Shown: positions 24,189 through 29,584 of the stretch, one piece after another
Numbering within the stretch: position 1 is the stretch's first letter
Layout: each line of letters opens with the position of its first letter
Origin: a virus
IMG/VR virus record: IMGVR_UViG_3300009155_000148
Coordinates: 1 to 32,926 of that record
Reading direction: 5' to 3' (one strand)
Length of the DNA stretch: 32,926 bases
Notes under the pieces: generated by a model
What the model saw: only the letters and a program-made list of their open reading frames with translations
Told to the model about the DNA's origin: nothing
Databases searched by the model: none
Translations under genes and position numbers: made by a program

Positions 24189-24683
24189 TTATACCTTTCT
24201 TAGAGATTGTAGAAAATCATCCAAGGCATCGTCAGCAGACACCTCTTCCTCTTTGTTCACGTTGTTAACGTGTTCAATCGAAATTATAGGCGCTCTTGAG
24301 GATTCAAAGGGGGCAAGCTTATCAGCAATCTTAGCCTTGTCTTTAATGTCAAGCTCATCAGACTGCATGGCATCAATCAAGACTTCCATTGCCGTCTTGA
24401 GTGGGGGTAGACCTTTGGCGGTACGTTCATCACTGAGCTTGTTAAACAAAGCGCCATATTCAGTTACTCGGTTAACCACTGACTTAGGCCGACCAGGGGT
24501 GAATACCGGAACCTTTGGCTCCTTAGGTTCTTGCTTACCAGTAGCTAACTTCATTGCCTTTTGTTCAGCTTTCTTTCTCTGATAATAATCACGCTTCTTT
24601 TGTTTCTCTTCTTCACTGGTGACATTAGAATCTTGAGGACGAATATCTCCATATATTGCGTCATTGGGTTTAGGTATTTTCAT
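24189..24683 (-). CDS. Candidate terminase small subunit
   Basis: A 164-aa protein, charged and helical. The N-terminal half is basic (KQKKRDYYQRKKAEQKAMKL), then comes GRPKSVVNRVTEYGALFNKL followed by LKTAMEVLIDAMQSDELDIK and KAKIADKLAPFESSRAP. This last set ('E.LI.AM....L..K.KIADKLAP.E..R.P') is the layout I associate with small terminases of podoviruses. The C-terminus is acidic. I use ATG 24683 because AAAGGA lies seven bases upstream and the ATG overlaps the GNAT-like stop (ATGA). The role would be recognition of the packaging site. Assignment is by pattern and by place, two thousand bases before terL. Confidence 0.5.
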   Translation of the reverse strand: MKIPKPNDAIYGDIRPQDSNVTSEEEKQKKRDYYQRKKAEQKAMKLATGKQEPKEPKVPVFTPGRPKSVVNRVTEYGALFNKLSDERTAKGLPPLKTAMEVLIDAMQSDELDIKDKAKIADKLAPFESSRAPIISIEHVNNVNKEEEVSADDALDDFLQSLRKV

Positions 24684-25186
24684 TTCATATCCTTTAATAA
24701 TTCTGCAGTGCGTCCCCAAGCATAAGAGCCATTAACAGTAAATCCACGTTTCTTGTGAATCTTCATAAACCCATTATGTTCTGCTCTTATACTGGTTGAG
24801 CAGATAACCGGAATACCCCAGCTACTGGCCCACAGTATATGCTGGTCAATCATCTCATTAAGTAACCTTACCCTAGTTCTGACCGGAAGACTTAAATCAA
24901 GGTGGTGAAACTTAGCGTTGGATATCTCTTCATTGGCATACGTTGTATAACCCCCACGGTCAAACCAACAGTACCCCAAAAGCCTCATCTCATCCCAATT
25001 CCTGCAAACCGCAAGGAACTCTCTACCCTTGTCAAACAGCTGAACAGTAGAAGCCACTGTTACATGCTTTCTAAAGACGTTCCTGTCCCTTGTGAGGATG
25101 CCATCAGCCTCTTGCCCAAAGATACTGTCAGCCATCTCCACAATATCATCTACGTCATGCAGCGGATGCGCCAATGTCCAATCCAT
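24680..25186 (-). CDS. GNAT-like acetyltransferase
   Basis: A 168-aa protein with the shape of a GNAT fold. An N-terminal DVDDIVEMADSIFGQEADGI helix and beta segments (EFLAVCRNWDEMRLLGYCWF) are followed by the region normally binding acetyl-CoA (HLDLSLPVRTRVRLLNEMID) and a C-terminal helix-strand (NGFMKIHKKRGFTVNGSYAW). The classical R/Q-x-x-G-x-G/A loop is degenerate. AAAGG lies six bases upstream of ATG 25186. The frame is open 35 more codons to a TTG at 25291 without an SD, so a longer form is possible. It is the first gene of the late operon. Substrate unknown: a phage, host or small-molecule target is possible. Confidence 0.55.
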   Translation of the reverse strand: MDWTLAHPLHDVDDIVEMADSIFGQEADGILTRDRNVFRKHVTVASTVQLFDKGREFLAVCRNWDEMRLLGYCWFDRGGYTTYANEEISNAKFHHLDLSLPVRTRVRLLNEMIDQHILWASSWGIPVICSTSIRAEHNGFMKIHKKRGFTVNGSYAWGRTAELLKDMK

Positions 25187-25355
25187 ACAATGCCTTTCAA
25201 TAACACGGCTGGGGACTGCCTTGCAAGTAGGTACTGTTATCGGCGTACCACAATCCCCATGCGTGTTAGCAGTTGCAATTGTAGCAACCAAAAAACTTTT
25301 GGGTAAAAAAATTTATACAGGGGCGCAAGTACTACATTTCTGCCTGGCAATTCTT

Positions 25356-25385
25356 TATATAAACCCGTGTATTTTGGCACTTTAA
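25356..25385 (-). promoter_or_regulatory. Candidate sigma70-type promoter for the late operon
   Basis: On the minus strand, TTAAAG (25385-25380) and TATATA (25361-25356) are 18 bases apart, directing transcription towards 25186. The -35 match is poor and the -10 fair. It would give a leader of about 160 bases before the GNAT-like gene. No phage polymerase promoter family could be recognised. Confidence 0.3.
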
Positions 25386-25527
25386 CGAGTTTTAGGCATT
25401 GTTTGTAATGCTGTAGTTGTAGTCTTTGTGCGGGATGAGTAGTAGGGGGAAATGTTTTTAAAGAAAAATTGGGAATGGGTGAGCGGGCCCCCTAACCTCA
25501 CCCCGATTCCAGCCCTACCCCCTCCTG

Positions 25528-25590
25528 GTTCTAGGGGGGTTATGAGGCGTTCTAGGGGGGTATTGCGCCTGGCTAAGGGGGTGGTAGCCT
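25528..25590 (+). repeat. Three 21-bp direct repeats with G-run core
   Basis: GTTCTAGGGGGGT occurs at 25528-25540 and 25549-25561, identical over 13 bases. A degenerate copy (TGGCTAAGGGGGT, 9 of 13) lies exactly in phase at 25570-25582. The units are 21 bp, two helical turns, so bound proteins would face the same side. A C-run (ACCCCCT, 25517-25523) just before could pair with the first G-run. Confidence 0.75.
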
Positions 25591-25861
25591 GAGAGGCATT
25601 CTCTCCTCTGTGGGGCTTGTGATTTGCGTGTGAGGAAGGGCCCGATGGTTTTGGTGTTTTCTCTGTCGTTTAACTGTCTCTAGCCGTACGCTGGCAGACC
25701 TAGATCTAGTCTCTGTCTCTCCTATTGTTTCCCTCTGTAGAAGAGTACAAACTAGCCCTAGGTTTATCTCTCTTTTTCTTTTCATTCACACACCAGAGGG
25801 CAGCCCTGGTACGATAGTGAATGCCTATTAAAAAGCTTATTCAATAGCATAACGCTATGTT

Positions 25862-25882
25862 CACTTGAATGATGATCAAGTG
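25862..25882 (+). promoter_or_regulatory. Operator-like palindrome over the early promoter candidate
   Basis: Perfect inverted repeat CACTTGA - ATGATGA - TCAAGTG (7-bp arms, 7-bp spacer). It covers the -35 box of the rightward promoter candidate and part of its spacer, as a repressor site would. No repressor gene is visible in the window apart from the winged-helix protein at 30160-30447. Confidence 0.5.
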
Positions 25883-25893
25883 TAATCTATCGT
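25865..25893 (+). promoter_or_regulatory. Candidate sigma70 promoter of the rightward operon
   Basis: TTGAAT (25865-25870), 17 bases, TATCGT (25888-25893). Transcription would start near 25900 and reach GGAG at 25921, six bases before ATG 25931. The -10 is a four-of-six match. The only other TTGAC hexamer nearby (about 25998) lies inside the first small gene. Confidence 0.45.
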
Positions 25894-25930
25894 TCTAAGG
25901 GTAATTACTAATAGGGTTTTGGAGCTATCA

Positions 25931-26041
25931 ATGAAATCAACAACTTACGAGAGTTGGCATGATTCTTCCCTGCTATATATGTGTAGGGTACAGATTTTTG
26001 ACTTTACATTGTTCAACTTAATAGAATGGAATGGAACATGA
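25931..26041 (+). CDS. 36-aa leader gene of the rightward operon
   Basis: ATG 25931 has GGAG six bases upstream and the frame reads MKSTTYESWHDSSLLYMCRV then QIFDFTLFNLIEWNGT and stops at 26041. The stop overlaps the ATG of the next gene (26038) as ATGA. It has the best ribosome site in the region. No family is recognised, but the codon spacing and coupling make it a likely real gene or a leader peptide. Confidence 0.5.
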   Translation: MKSTTYESWHDSSLLYMCRVQIFDFTLFNLIEWNGT

Positions 26042-26259
26042 AATACAAGCTTAATATTTCCCGTGATGTAGATACCGATGAACCTGATGTCTTCATCCTC
26101 AATTTACCAGCGGGTTTTAAATTTAGTCATGACGTTATGGATTTATCCCATGTGCGCGGTTATGACAGTATTAAAGAGATTCGCAAAGACATTAAAGACG
26201 GCTGGGTTGTGTCATGTGATTGTGATGGATGTAAGCATATGCTTGCTAAAGGGGTTTAA
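26038..26259 (+). CDS. Small conserved early protein
   Basis: A 73-aa protein, MKYKLNISRDVDTDEPDVFI then LPAGFKFSHDVMDLSHVRGY and a C-terminal CDCDGCKHMLAKGV. The pattern 'MKY.L...R.V..DE......LPAGW.F.DD..HVRG.DS..E....' with a short Cys cluster near the end recurs in phages next to Gp88-type genes. The CDCDGC at about 62-67 might bind a metal. I use ATG 26038 (TGGA about seven bases upstream, ATGA overlap with the leader) rather than ATG 26026. Function unknown. Confidence 0.65.
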   Translation: MKYKLNISRDVDTDEPDVFILNLPAGFKFSHDVMDLSHVRGYDSIKEIRKDIKDGWVVSCDCDGCKHMLAKGV

Positions 26260-26262
26260 ACC

Positions 26263-26448
26263 ATGACTGAATCAGATCTCTACAAAGCAGCACGAACCAT
26301 GCAATACATGGGCTCATTTGCCAATGCAATTAGTGAAGCATATCTTGTCGCTGATGATCACAATCGGGAAACCCTTATACAAGCCTTTAAAGGGCTATTT
26401 GAAAGGGCTTTGAGCATTGCCAATACCACCACCACACAAGAGGGCTAA
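26263..26448 (+). CDS. Small conserved early protein, unknown function
   Basis: A 61-aa helical protein, MTESDLYKAARTMQYMGSFA then SEAYLVADDHNRETLIQAFK and LFERALSIANTTTTQEG. 'LY.AAR..QY.G.FA..I.EA...AD..NR..L..AF' is a recurring phage pattern without a known role. AAGGGG lies about eight bases upstream of ATG 26263. It follows the previous gene after three bases and precedes the next by three, so the operon is tightly packed. Confidence 0.65.
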   Translation: MTESDLYKAARTMQYMGSFANAISEAYLVADDHNRETLIQAFKGLFERALSIANTTTTQEG

Positions 26449-26451
26449 ATC

Positions 26452-26712
26452 ATGCTGACGCAAGACCAAAAAGACGCTATCTATGGTGAATCGTTTTTTG
26501 AATTCCAAGCCTTTTTAGGCTGTGGTCACAGTCCTGTTACTGTAACAATGGTTTATGAATATGATTCAACAGGCATTTATAATGAGACAGTCAATACTAT
26601 TCGCACAATGTCGGGTATTGATATTATTGATTATATTGAAGAGTCAACAATTGATGAAGTATGTATGCGCGGATGTATGTTACTAGAAGAATCTAAACAA
26701 GAGGTATATTAA
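26452..26712 (+). CDS. Hypothetical early protein
   Basis: An 86-aa acidic protein, MLTQDQKDAIYGESFFEFQA then CGHSPVTVTMVYEYDSTGIY and ESTIDEVCMRGCMLLEESKQ. Three Cys are present, of which CMRGC is a short pair. No domain was recognised and no signal peptide or membrane helix is visible. GGGC lies close to ATG 26452 but is not a strong SD; reinitiation after the preceding stop three bases upstream is likely. Confidence 0.55.
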   Translation: MLTQDQKDAIYGESFFEFQAFLGCGHSPVTVTMVYEYDSTGIYNETVNTIRTMSGIDIIDYIEESTIDEVCMRGCMLLEESKQEVY

Positions 26713-26713
26713 T

Positions 26714-26806
26714 ATGAAAAGCTTTATAACTGATCTATTCCATGCGACTATATTCGCTGTCATTATCTCTAGTCCAATGGTAGCGTATTTCATTATTTAT
26801 ATGTAA
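26714..26806 (+). CDS. 30-aa single-membrane-pass peptide
   Basis: ATG 26714 gives MKSFITDLFHATIFAVIISS then PMVAYFIIYM and stops at 26806. GAGG lies nine bases upstream, and it starts just after the previous stop. Residues 9-29 are hydrophobic, so it is a tiny inner-membrane protein. It is below usual ORF cut-offs. Small membrane peptides in early operons often alter host envelope functions; no specific role can be claimed. Confidence 0.5.
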   Translation: MKSFITDLFHATIFAVIISSPMVAYFIIYM

Positions 26807-26816
26807 ATCTATACTG

Positions 26817-26840
26817 TAAACCCTTATTAATAGGGGTTTA
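26817..26840 (+). promoter_or_regulatory. Perfectly stemmed hairpin in the gap before the Gp88-like gene
   Basis: TAAACCC and GGGTTTA (7-bp arms) flank TTATTAATAG, itself nearly palindromic, giving a 24-base imperfect palindrome. There is no U-run, so it is not a terminator. A second hairpin CCTAG-GTTT-CTAGG follows at 26844-26857. Either could be an RNA processing or translational control site in the 81-base gap. Confidence 0.45.
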
Positions 26841-26887
26841 TGGCCTAGGTTTCTAGGGTCTTAATATATTCACGAAAAGGCAAGACA

Positions 26888-27646
26888 ATGCAAAATCCAT
26901 ATAAACTCATTCTCAAGTCATTAGGCTTAGAGTATCGCCCGATACTTGGAGAATCTTCAACCAAAACCATTAAAGGGGAAAAGATAGGATATCTCACTGG
27001 TATCGTTTACCTTGTGCCTGATGAAACCTTATGCCCTTTAGCCCTTTTAGCGGGCTGTTTCCATGGATGTCTCAATACAGCGGGTAGAGGAGCATTTAAC
27101 AGTGTACAAAAGGCAAGAAAAGCCAAAACCCAATTTTTCTATGACCATCAACAAGCCTTTCTACTGTCATTGTGTGCCGATGTATGGTCTATCCAAAGAA
27201 AAGCCCTTAGATTAGGCTTTAAGCCCCTTGTAAGACCAAATGGCACAAGTGACATCCCTTATGAGAATCTGATCATATGGGAAAACAAGAATCTGTTTCA
27301 ATTATTCCCTGATGTGATGTTCTATGACTATACAAAACACCCATCAAGGTCATTAGAGGGTAAGACGTTAAACAATTATGATTTAACCTATTCTTTTAGT
27401 GCTATCACACCTAAGCCTATCAGTATTAAGGGTTTATCAAATAGGAATAACTCTAGAGTTGCTGTAGTGTTCCAAAAGCAAGCCGATATCCCTGATTCAT
27501 TTAGGGGCTGGGATGTAATTGATGGAGATAACACTGATGTAAGGCATATTGAGCCAAAACAAGTTGTAGTGGCTTTATATGCTAAAGGTAAGGCTAAACA
27601 CGACACTACGGGTTTCACTCAAATTAAAGGGGTTCACTATGCTTAA
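26888..27646 (+). CDS. Gp88 / DUF7227-like protein with cysteine motif
   Basis: A 252-aa protein of a phage family with unknown function. YLTGIVYLVPDETLCPLALL leads to a Cys cluster, C49-x7-C57-x3-C61, followed by LNTAGRGAFNSVQKARKAKT (62-81). Later blocks are FKPLVRPNGTSDIPYENL, FPDVMFYDYTKHP, and a C-terminus with GWDVIDGDNTDVRHIEPKQV and LYAKGKAKHDTTGF. 'CP....GC...CL.TAGRG.F..VQ.AR..KT..F' and 'RLNGTSDI..E' are hallmarks of this group. The Cys spacing suggests a metal or Fe-S site, unproven. AAGG precedes ATG 26888. It is the largest gene of the rightward operon. Confidence 0.75.
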   Translation: MQNPYKLILKSLGLEYRPILGESSTKTIKGEKIGYLTGIVYLVPDETLCPLALLAGCFHGCLNTAGRGAFNSVQKARKAKTQFFYDHQQAFLLSLCADVWSIQRKALRLGFKPLVRPNGTSDIPYENLIIWENKNLFQLFPDVMFYDYTKHPSRSLEGKTLNNYDLTYSFSAITPKPISIKGLSNRNNSRVAVVFQKQADIPDSFRGWDVIDGDNTDVRHIEPKQVVVALYAKGKAKHDTTGFTQIKGVHYA

Positions 27647-27842
27647 TGTCTCATATGATTTTAAAGAGGGTCAACTTGTAAAGTTGTTTCACGGTAGGCC
27701 AGAAGAGGCATGGGATATATACCATGCACCAACTGAAGAGTTAAGGAATGCGATTACATGGAATGATAGAAATGGTGATTTTGAAGAGTTGCAGCGAGTT
27801 GATATTCTTGAAATATTCATAATGGATTTTATTCAATCATAA
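27639..27842 (+). CDS. Hypothetical acidic early protein
   Basis: A 67-aa protein, MLNVSYDFKEGQLVKLFHGR then PEEAWDIYHAPTEELRNAIT and ending MDFIQS. AAAGGGG lies six bases upstream of ATG 27639, and it overlaps the end of the Gp88-like gene by eight bases in another frame. I rejected the longer frame from 27579 because of this SD. No family is recognised. Confidence 0.6.
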   Translation: MLNVSYDFKEGQLVKLFHGRPEEAWDIYHAPTEELRNAITWNDRNGDFEELQRVDILEIFIMDFIQS

Positions 27843-27851
27843 GGTTATACA

Positions 27852-28061
27852 ATGAAAACATCCGAAAAATTTGCTCTTAATGAGTGGTTATCTGATTACC
27901 CCTTGAATGCCACATTTGACGATGTGCTGTATTTATTGCTAAATAATAATGATGAATCGGTTACCCCTTGGGAAGTTGTGGAATATCACCCTAGGCATTC
28001 AATCGCTGAATTCATTTCAAATACTCAAACCCACTTTGCGGCTGTCACTAATGAAAAGTAA
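27852..28061 (+). CDS. Hypothetical small early protein
   Basis: A 69-aa acidic protein, MKTSEKFALNEWLSDYPLNA then FDDVLYLLLNNNDESVTPWE and EYHPRHSIAEFISNTQTHFA. It shows helix-rich composition and no metal or membrane motif. AAGG lies seven bases upstream of ATG 27852, nine bases after the previous gene. 'ALNEWLSDYP...TFDDVL..L......V..WE..E' recurs in phage small proteins near Gp88 genes, function unknown. Confidence 0.6.
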   Translation: MKTSEKFALNEWLSDYPLNATFDDVLYLLLNNNDESVTPWEVVEYHPRHSIAEFISNTQTHFAAVTNEK

Positions 28062-28065
28062 AACA

Positions 28066-28263
28066 ATGAAAAATTTTTCTAAAATTAATCACGCTGATAA
28101 AGTTATTAGTTGTTTTAATTGTTATCAAGACCTATACGAATTTTATGCAATTGAAACAGATAATCCTAAAGGTCAGGGTAAATTTTATACTTGTTGCGAA
28201 AGTTGCAGCATGAAGACCTTTTTTGATTTTATAGAGGATAACCATGCAACGAATATTGATTAA
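28066..28263 (+). CDS. Small zinc-ribbon-like protein
   Basis: A 65-aa protein with paired cysteines: C16-x2-C19 (SCFNC) and C43/C44-x2-C47 (TCCESC), separated by 23 residues, which is the layout of a zinc ribbon. The rest is MKNFSKINHADKVISC at the N-terminus and a charged end (TFFDFIEDNHATNID). It starts at ATG 28066, five bases after the previous stop; an in-frame ATG at 28051 lies inside the previous gene. The SD is weak. It may bind nucleic acid or a protein partner; neither is shown. Confidence 0.55.
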   Translation: MKNFSKINHADKVISCFNCYQDLYEFYAIETDNPKGQGKFYTCCESCSMKTFFDFIEDNHATNID

Positions 28264-28363
28264 TGCTCAAAATGCGGGTTTCTACATACCCGATATCGAT
28301 ACCTTTTTTTGCAAATATGAGGATTTTAAAACTGAGCATATTTGGGTTTATGAATTCCATTAA
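28244..28363 (+). CDS. 39-aa last gene of the rightward operon
   Basis: ATG 28244 with GAGG six bases upstream gives MQRILINAQNAGFYIPDIDT then FFCKYEDFKTEHIWVYEFH, stop at 28363. It overlaps the zinc-ribbon gene by 20 bases in another frame, and its stop is three bases before the terminator stem. The strong SD makes it credible despite its size. No family is recognised. Confidence 0.5.
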   Translation: MQRILINAQNAGFYIPDIDTFFCKYEDFKTEHIWVYEFH

Positions 28364-28365
28364 TT

Positions 28366-28390
28366 AAGCCCTTCGGGGCTTTTTTTGTTT
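28366..28390 (+). terminator. Intrinsic terminator of the rightward operon
   Basis: AAGCCC - TTCG - GGGCTT stem with a UUCG tetraloop, followed by TTTTT G TTT. A textbook strong rho-independent terminator three bases after the last small gene. Confidence 0.95.
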
Positions 28391-28403
28391 TCACCCGTGC
28401 ATT

Positions 28404-28532
28404 GTGCGGGTGCGGGTGCTTCATGCGTGCTTTTTAGCGTGCGTGCTGGGTGCGTGCGTGCCACTGTATCGGGTGCGTGCGGGTGCGTTTATGCATTTTT
28501 AAGTGCATGAACGGGTGCGGGTGCGTGCGGGT
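28404..28532 (+). repeat. GTGC/GGGTGC tandem repeat tract
   Basis: The decamer GGGTGCGTGC occurs three times exactly (28448-28457, 28471-28480, 28519-28528), within a longer mosaic of GTGC, GGGTGC and TGCGGG units. The strand has alternating purine-pyrimidine runs (GCGTGCGTGC), which favour Z-DNA. A small palindrome TGCATTTTTAAGTGCA sits within it at about 28492-28506. Confidence 0.75.
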
Positions 28533-28672
28533 ATCGCATGGGGTATCAGTGTCGGTTATTCAAGGGAATACCGTATAAAGGGCTGAAAACGGGTATTTAA
28601 GCGGGTTTTACGGGTTGACTGTGGGTTGCTATTGGTTTTGGCGTTCGTTCGCTGTAGGCCGTTCTATGCTTT

Positions 28673-28736
28673 GTTGCGTAAAAACCACTGTATAGAAACA
28701 CAATGTTGCGAAAAAACCACTGGGGTAAAACACATG
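28673..28736 (+). repeat. Imperfect 32-bp tandem repeat
   Basis: Two adjacent 32-base units, 28673-28704 and 28705-28736, share GTTGCG, AAAAACCACTG and AAACACA in register, 24 of 32 positions identical. Both units are AT-rich with a conserved ACCACTG core. Confidence 0.7.
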
Positions 28737-28892
28737 AGAACTAGGGTAAACCCTATGTAATACCTTTCTAGAGGGGTAAAAATGGTGTTTTTCTTTCTGT
28801 AGAAAGGATCCCCCCCCTCAAAAAATTTAAGGCCCCTGTTTTTTTGACCCCACCCCTTTTTTATTTGGCCCACCCTTTTTAAACTTTTGACG

Positions 28893-28916
28893 AAAAAAAA
28901 CCTCCCGAAAGAGGTT
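28893..28916 (-). terminator. Intrinsic terminator of the leftward right-hand operon
   Basis: On the minus strand AACCTC - TTTCGG - GAGGTT is followed by TTTTTT. The stem lies 34 bases after the DUF5856-like gene stop. A further small hairpin, TAGCC-TTGCAG-GGCTA (28919-28934), stands just before it. Confidence 0.9.
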
Positions 28917-28949
28917 AATAGCCTTGCAGGGCTAGGAGAGGACCACGGA

Positions 28950-29300
28950 CTAACTGAGAAATCTGAGCTTATAAAGCGTTGAATCTATTCTATCACCTAT
29001 GCTGTCCAACAGGTTTTGGATTTCACTGTCTGGTGGCATTACATTGCGGTTGTCTACAAAATACTCACGCAGCTCTTTTAGCTCTTGCAAGCCATTTTCT
29101 GCTGGCGGGTAGTAGTCTGCTGGATATTGGATAATCTCACCCATAAGACCTTGTGTGGCCTCCACCAGGGCATCAATCAGTTCAGGGATCTCGGTGTAGA
29201 ACTCACCCAAAGCAGTGTGATCAGCAAAGCTTTTGGTCTGCCAATGCAATATGTGAGTATTTGTAGCTGCGTGTAGCAAGGTTAGTATGAATTCACCCAT
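28950..29300 (-). CDS. DUF5856-like, Dps/ferritin-like protein
   Basis: A 116-aa all-helical protein, first helix MGEFILTLLHAATNTHILHW, then SFADHTALGEFYTEIPELID and ALVEATQGLMGEIIQY. The pattern 'HLLH..T....H..L..FY..I..L.D.L.EA.QG' is that of the DUF5856 phage family. His16, His28, Asp43 and Glu47 are spaced 12, 15 and 4, the same spacing as the iron ligands of E. coli Dps (31, 43, 58, 62). A Dps-like iron- or DNA-related role is therefore possible. GGAG lies upstream of ATG 29300. It is the last gene before the terminator. Confidence 0.7.
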   Translation of the reverse strand: MGEFILTLLHAATNTHILHWQTKSFADHTALGEFYTEIPELIDALVEATQGLMGEIIQYPADYYPPAENGLQELKELREYFVDNRNVMPPDSEIQNLLDSIGDRIDSTLYKLRFLS

Positions 29301-29311
29301 GATTGGCTCCT

Positions 29312-29584
29312 TTAACGTGATTGTAGGCCATCTAGCAGACGTTGGATAGTTATGTTGAGAGCATCCATCTCATCCATGTGTTTGATAGCCCACATACGCT
29401 TTTGCCCATGCCAGCCAAGTAATGGTCCTTGGTGGCAAGATTTACACAAGGCAATGCAAGTGAATTGTCTATGCTGCTTGACATGGTGGGCATCACTGGG
29501 TCCAAGCTCATCACATACTGAACAAGGCAATTCTTTGATAAGCGCCAAATGCAATCTCTCACGGGCGTTTAACTTGTTGTTCAT
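29312..29584 (-). CDS. HNH/Ref-like nuclease
   Basis: A 90-aa protein with C21-x2-C24, an AHH at 32-34 and C47-x2-C50-H51: CSVCDELGPSDAHHV then CIALCKSCHQGPLLGWHGQK. This is the beta-beta-alpha metal nuclease arrangement of HNH enzymes, and the 'CS.C...G.S.AHHV......LC..CHQGP..G.HG' version is that of the Ref (RecA-dependent nuclease) family. The small size equals the Ref catalytic core. The next helix (KRMWAIKHM) is conserved in that group. Upstream overlap by ATGA with the 108-aa gene. Recombination or host-DNA cleavage are possible uses. Confidence 0.72.
   Translation of the reverse strand: MNNKLNARERLHLALIKELPCSVCDELGPSDAHHVKQHRQFTCIALCKSCHQGPLLGWHGQKRMWAIKHMDEMDALNITIQRLLDGLQSR

Larger units (their letters stand above)
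25292..25930. other. Divergent non-coding control region
   Basis: About 640 bases without a convincing gene between the leftward late operon and the rightward small-gene operon. It contains, from left to right: a promoter candidate for the late operon (25356-25385), GGGCCC-centred tracts (25485-25490 and 25638-25643), 21-bp G-rich direct repeats (25528-25590), inverted repeats at 25591-25605, 25696-25712 and 25797-25807, a short perfect inverted repeat ATAGC/GCTAT at 25844-25858, and an operator-like palindrome at 25862-25882. Pyrimidine-rich runs lie around 25700-25780. Such density suggests a regulatory switch or origin. The 70-aa minus frame here was rejected. Confidence 0.7.
28391..28892. 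other. Non-coding block between two converging terminators
   Basis: About 500 bases with no gene I can support, flanked by the terminator of the rightward operon and that of the leftward operon. It contains GTGC-type repeats (28404-28532), a 32-bp imperfect tandem repeat (28673-28736), a hairpin TAGGG-TAAA-CCCTA (28742-28755), a hairpin CTTTC-TGTA-GAAAG (28793-28806) and long C, T and A runs at 28808-28875. GC content shifts sharply from G-rich to T/C-tract-rich. Candidate roles are replication origin or packaging/terminal site. The 69-aa minus frame here was rejected. Confidence 0.6.

Noticed and set aside
25573-25785. 70-aa basic minus-strand ORF in the control region
   Set aside because: No Shine-Dalgarno, low-complexity Arg/Lys/Thr composition, and it runs through the repeat and inverted-repeat region.
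25991-26025. TTGACT-type -35 box about 30 bases before ATG 26026
   Set aside because: No acceptable -10 at 16-18 bases, and it lies inside the better supported 36-codon leader gene.
28404-28532. GTGC tract considered as a CRISPR array
   Set aside because: Units are short, irregular and contiguous with no spacers, so it is not a CRISPR array.
28664-28873. 69-aa minus-strand ORF in the block between terminators
   Set aside because: It crosses the 32-bp repeat, hairpins and homopolymer tracts, has no ribosome site, and lies beyond the operon terminator.
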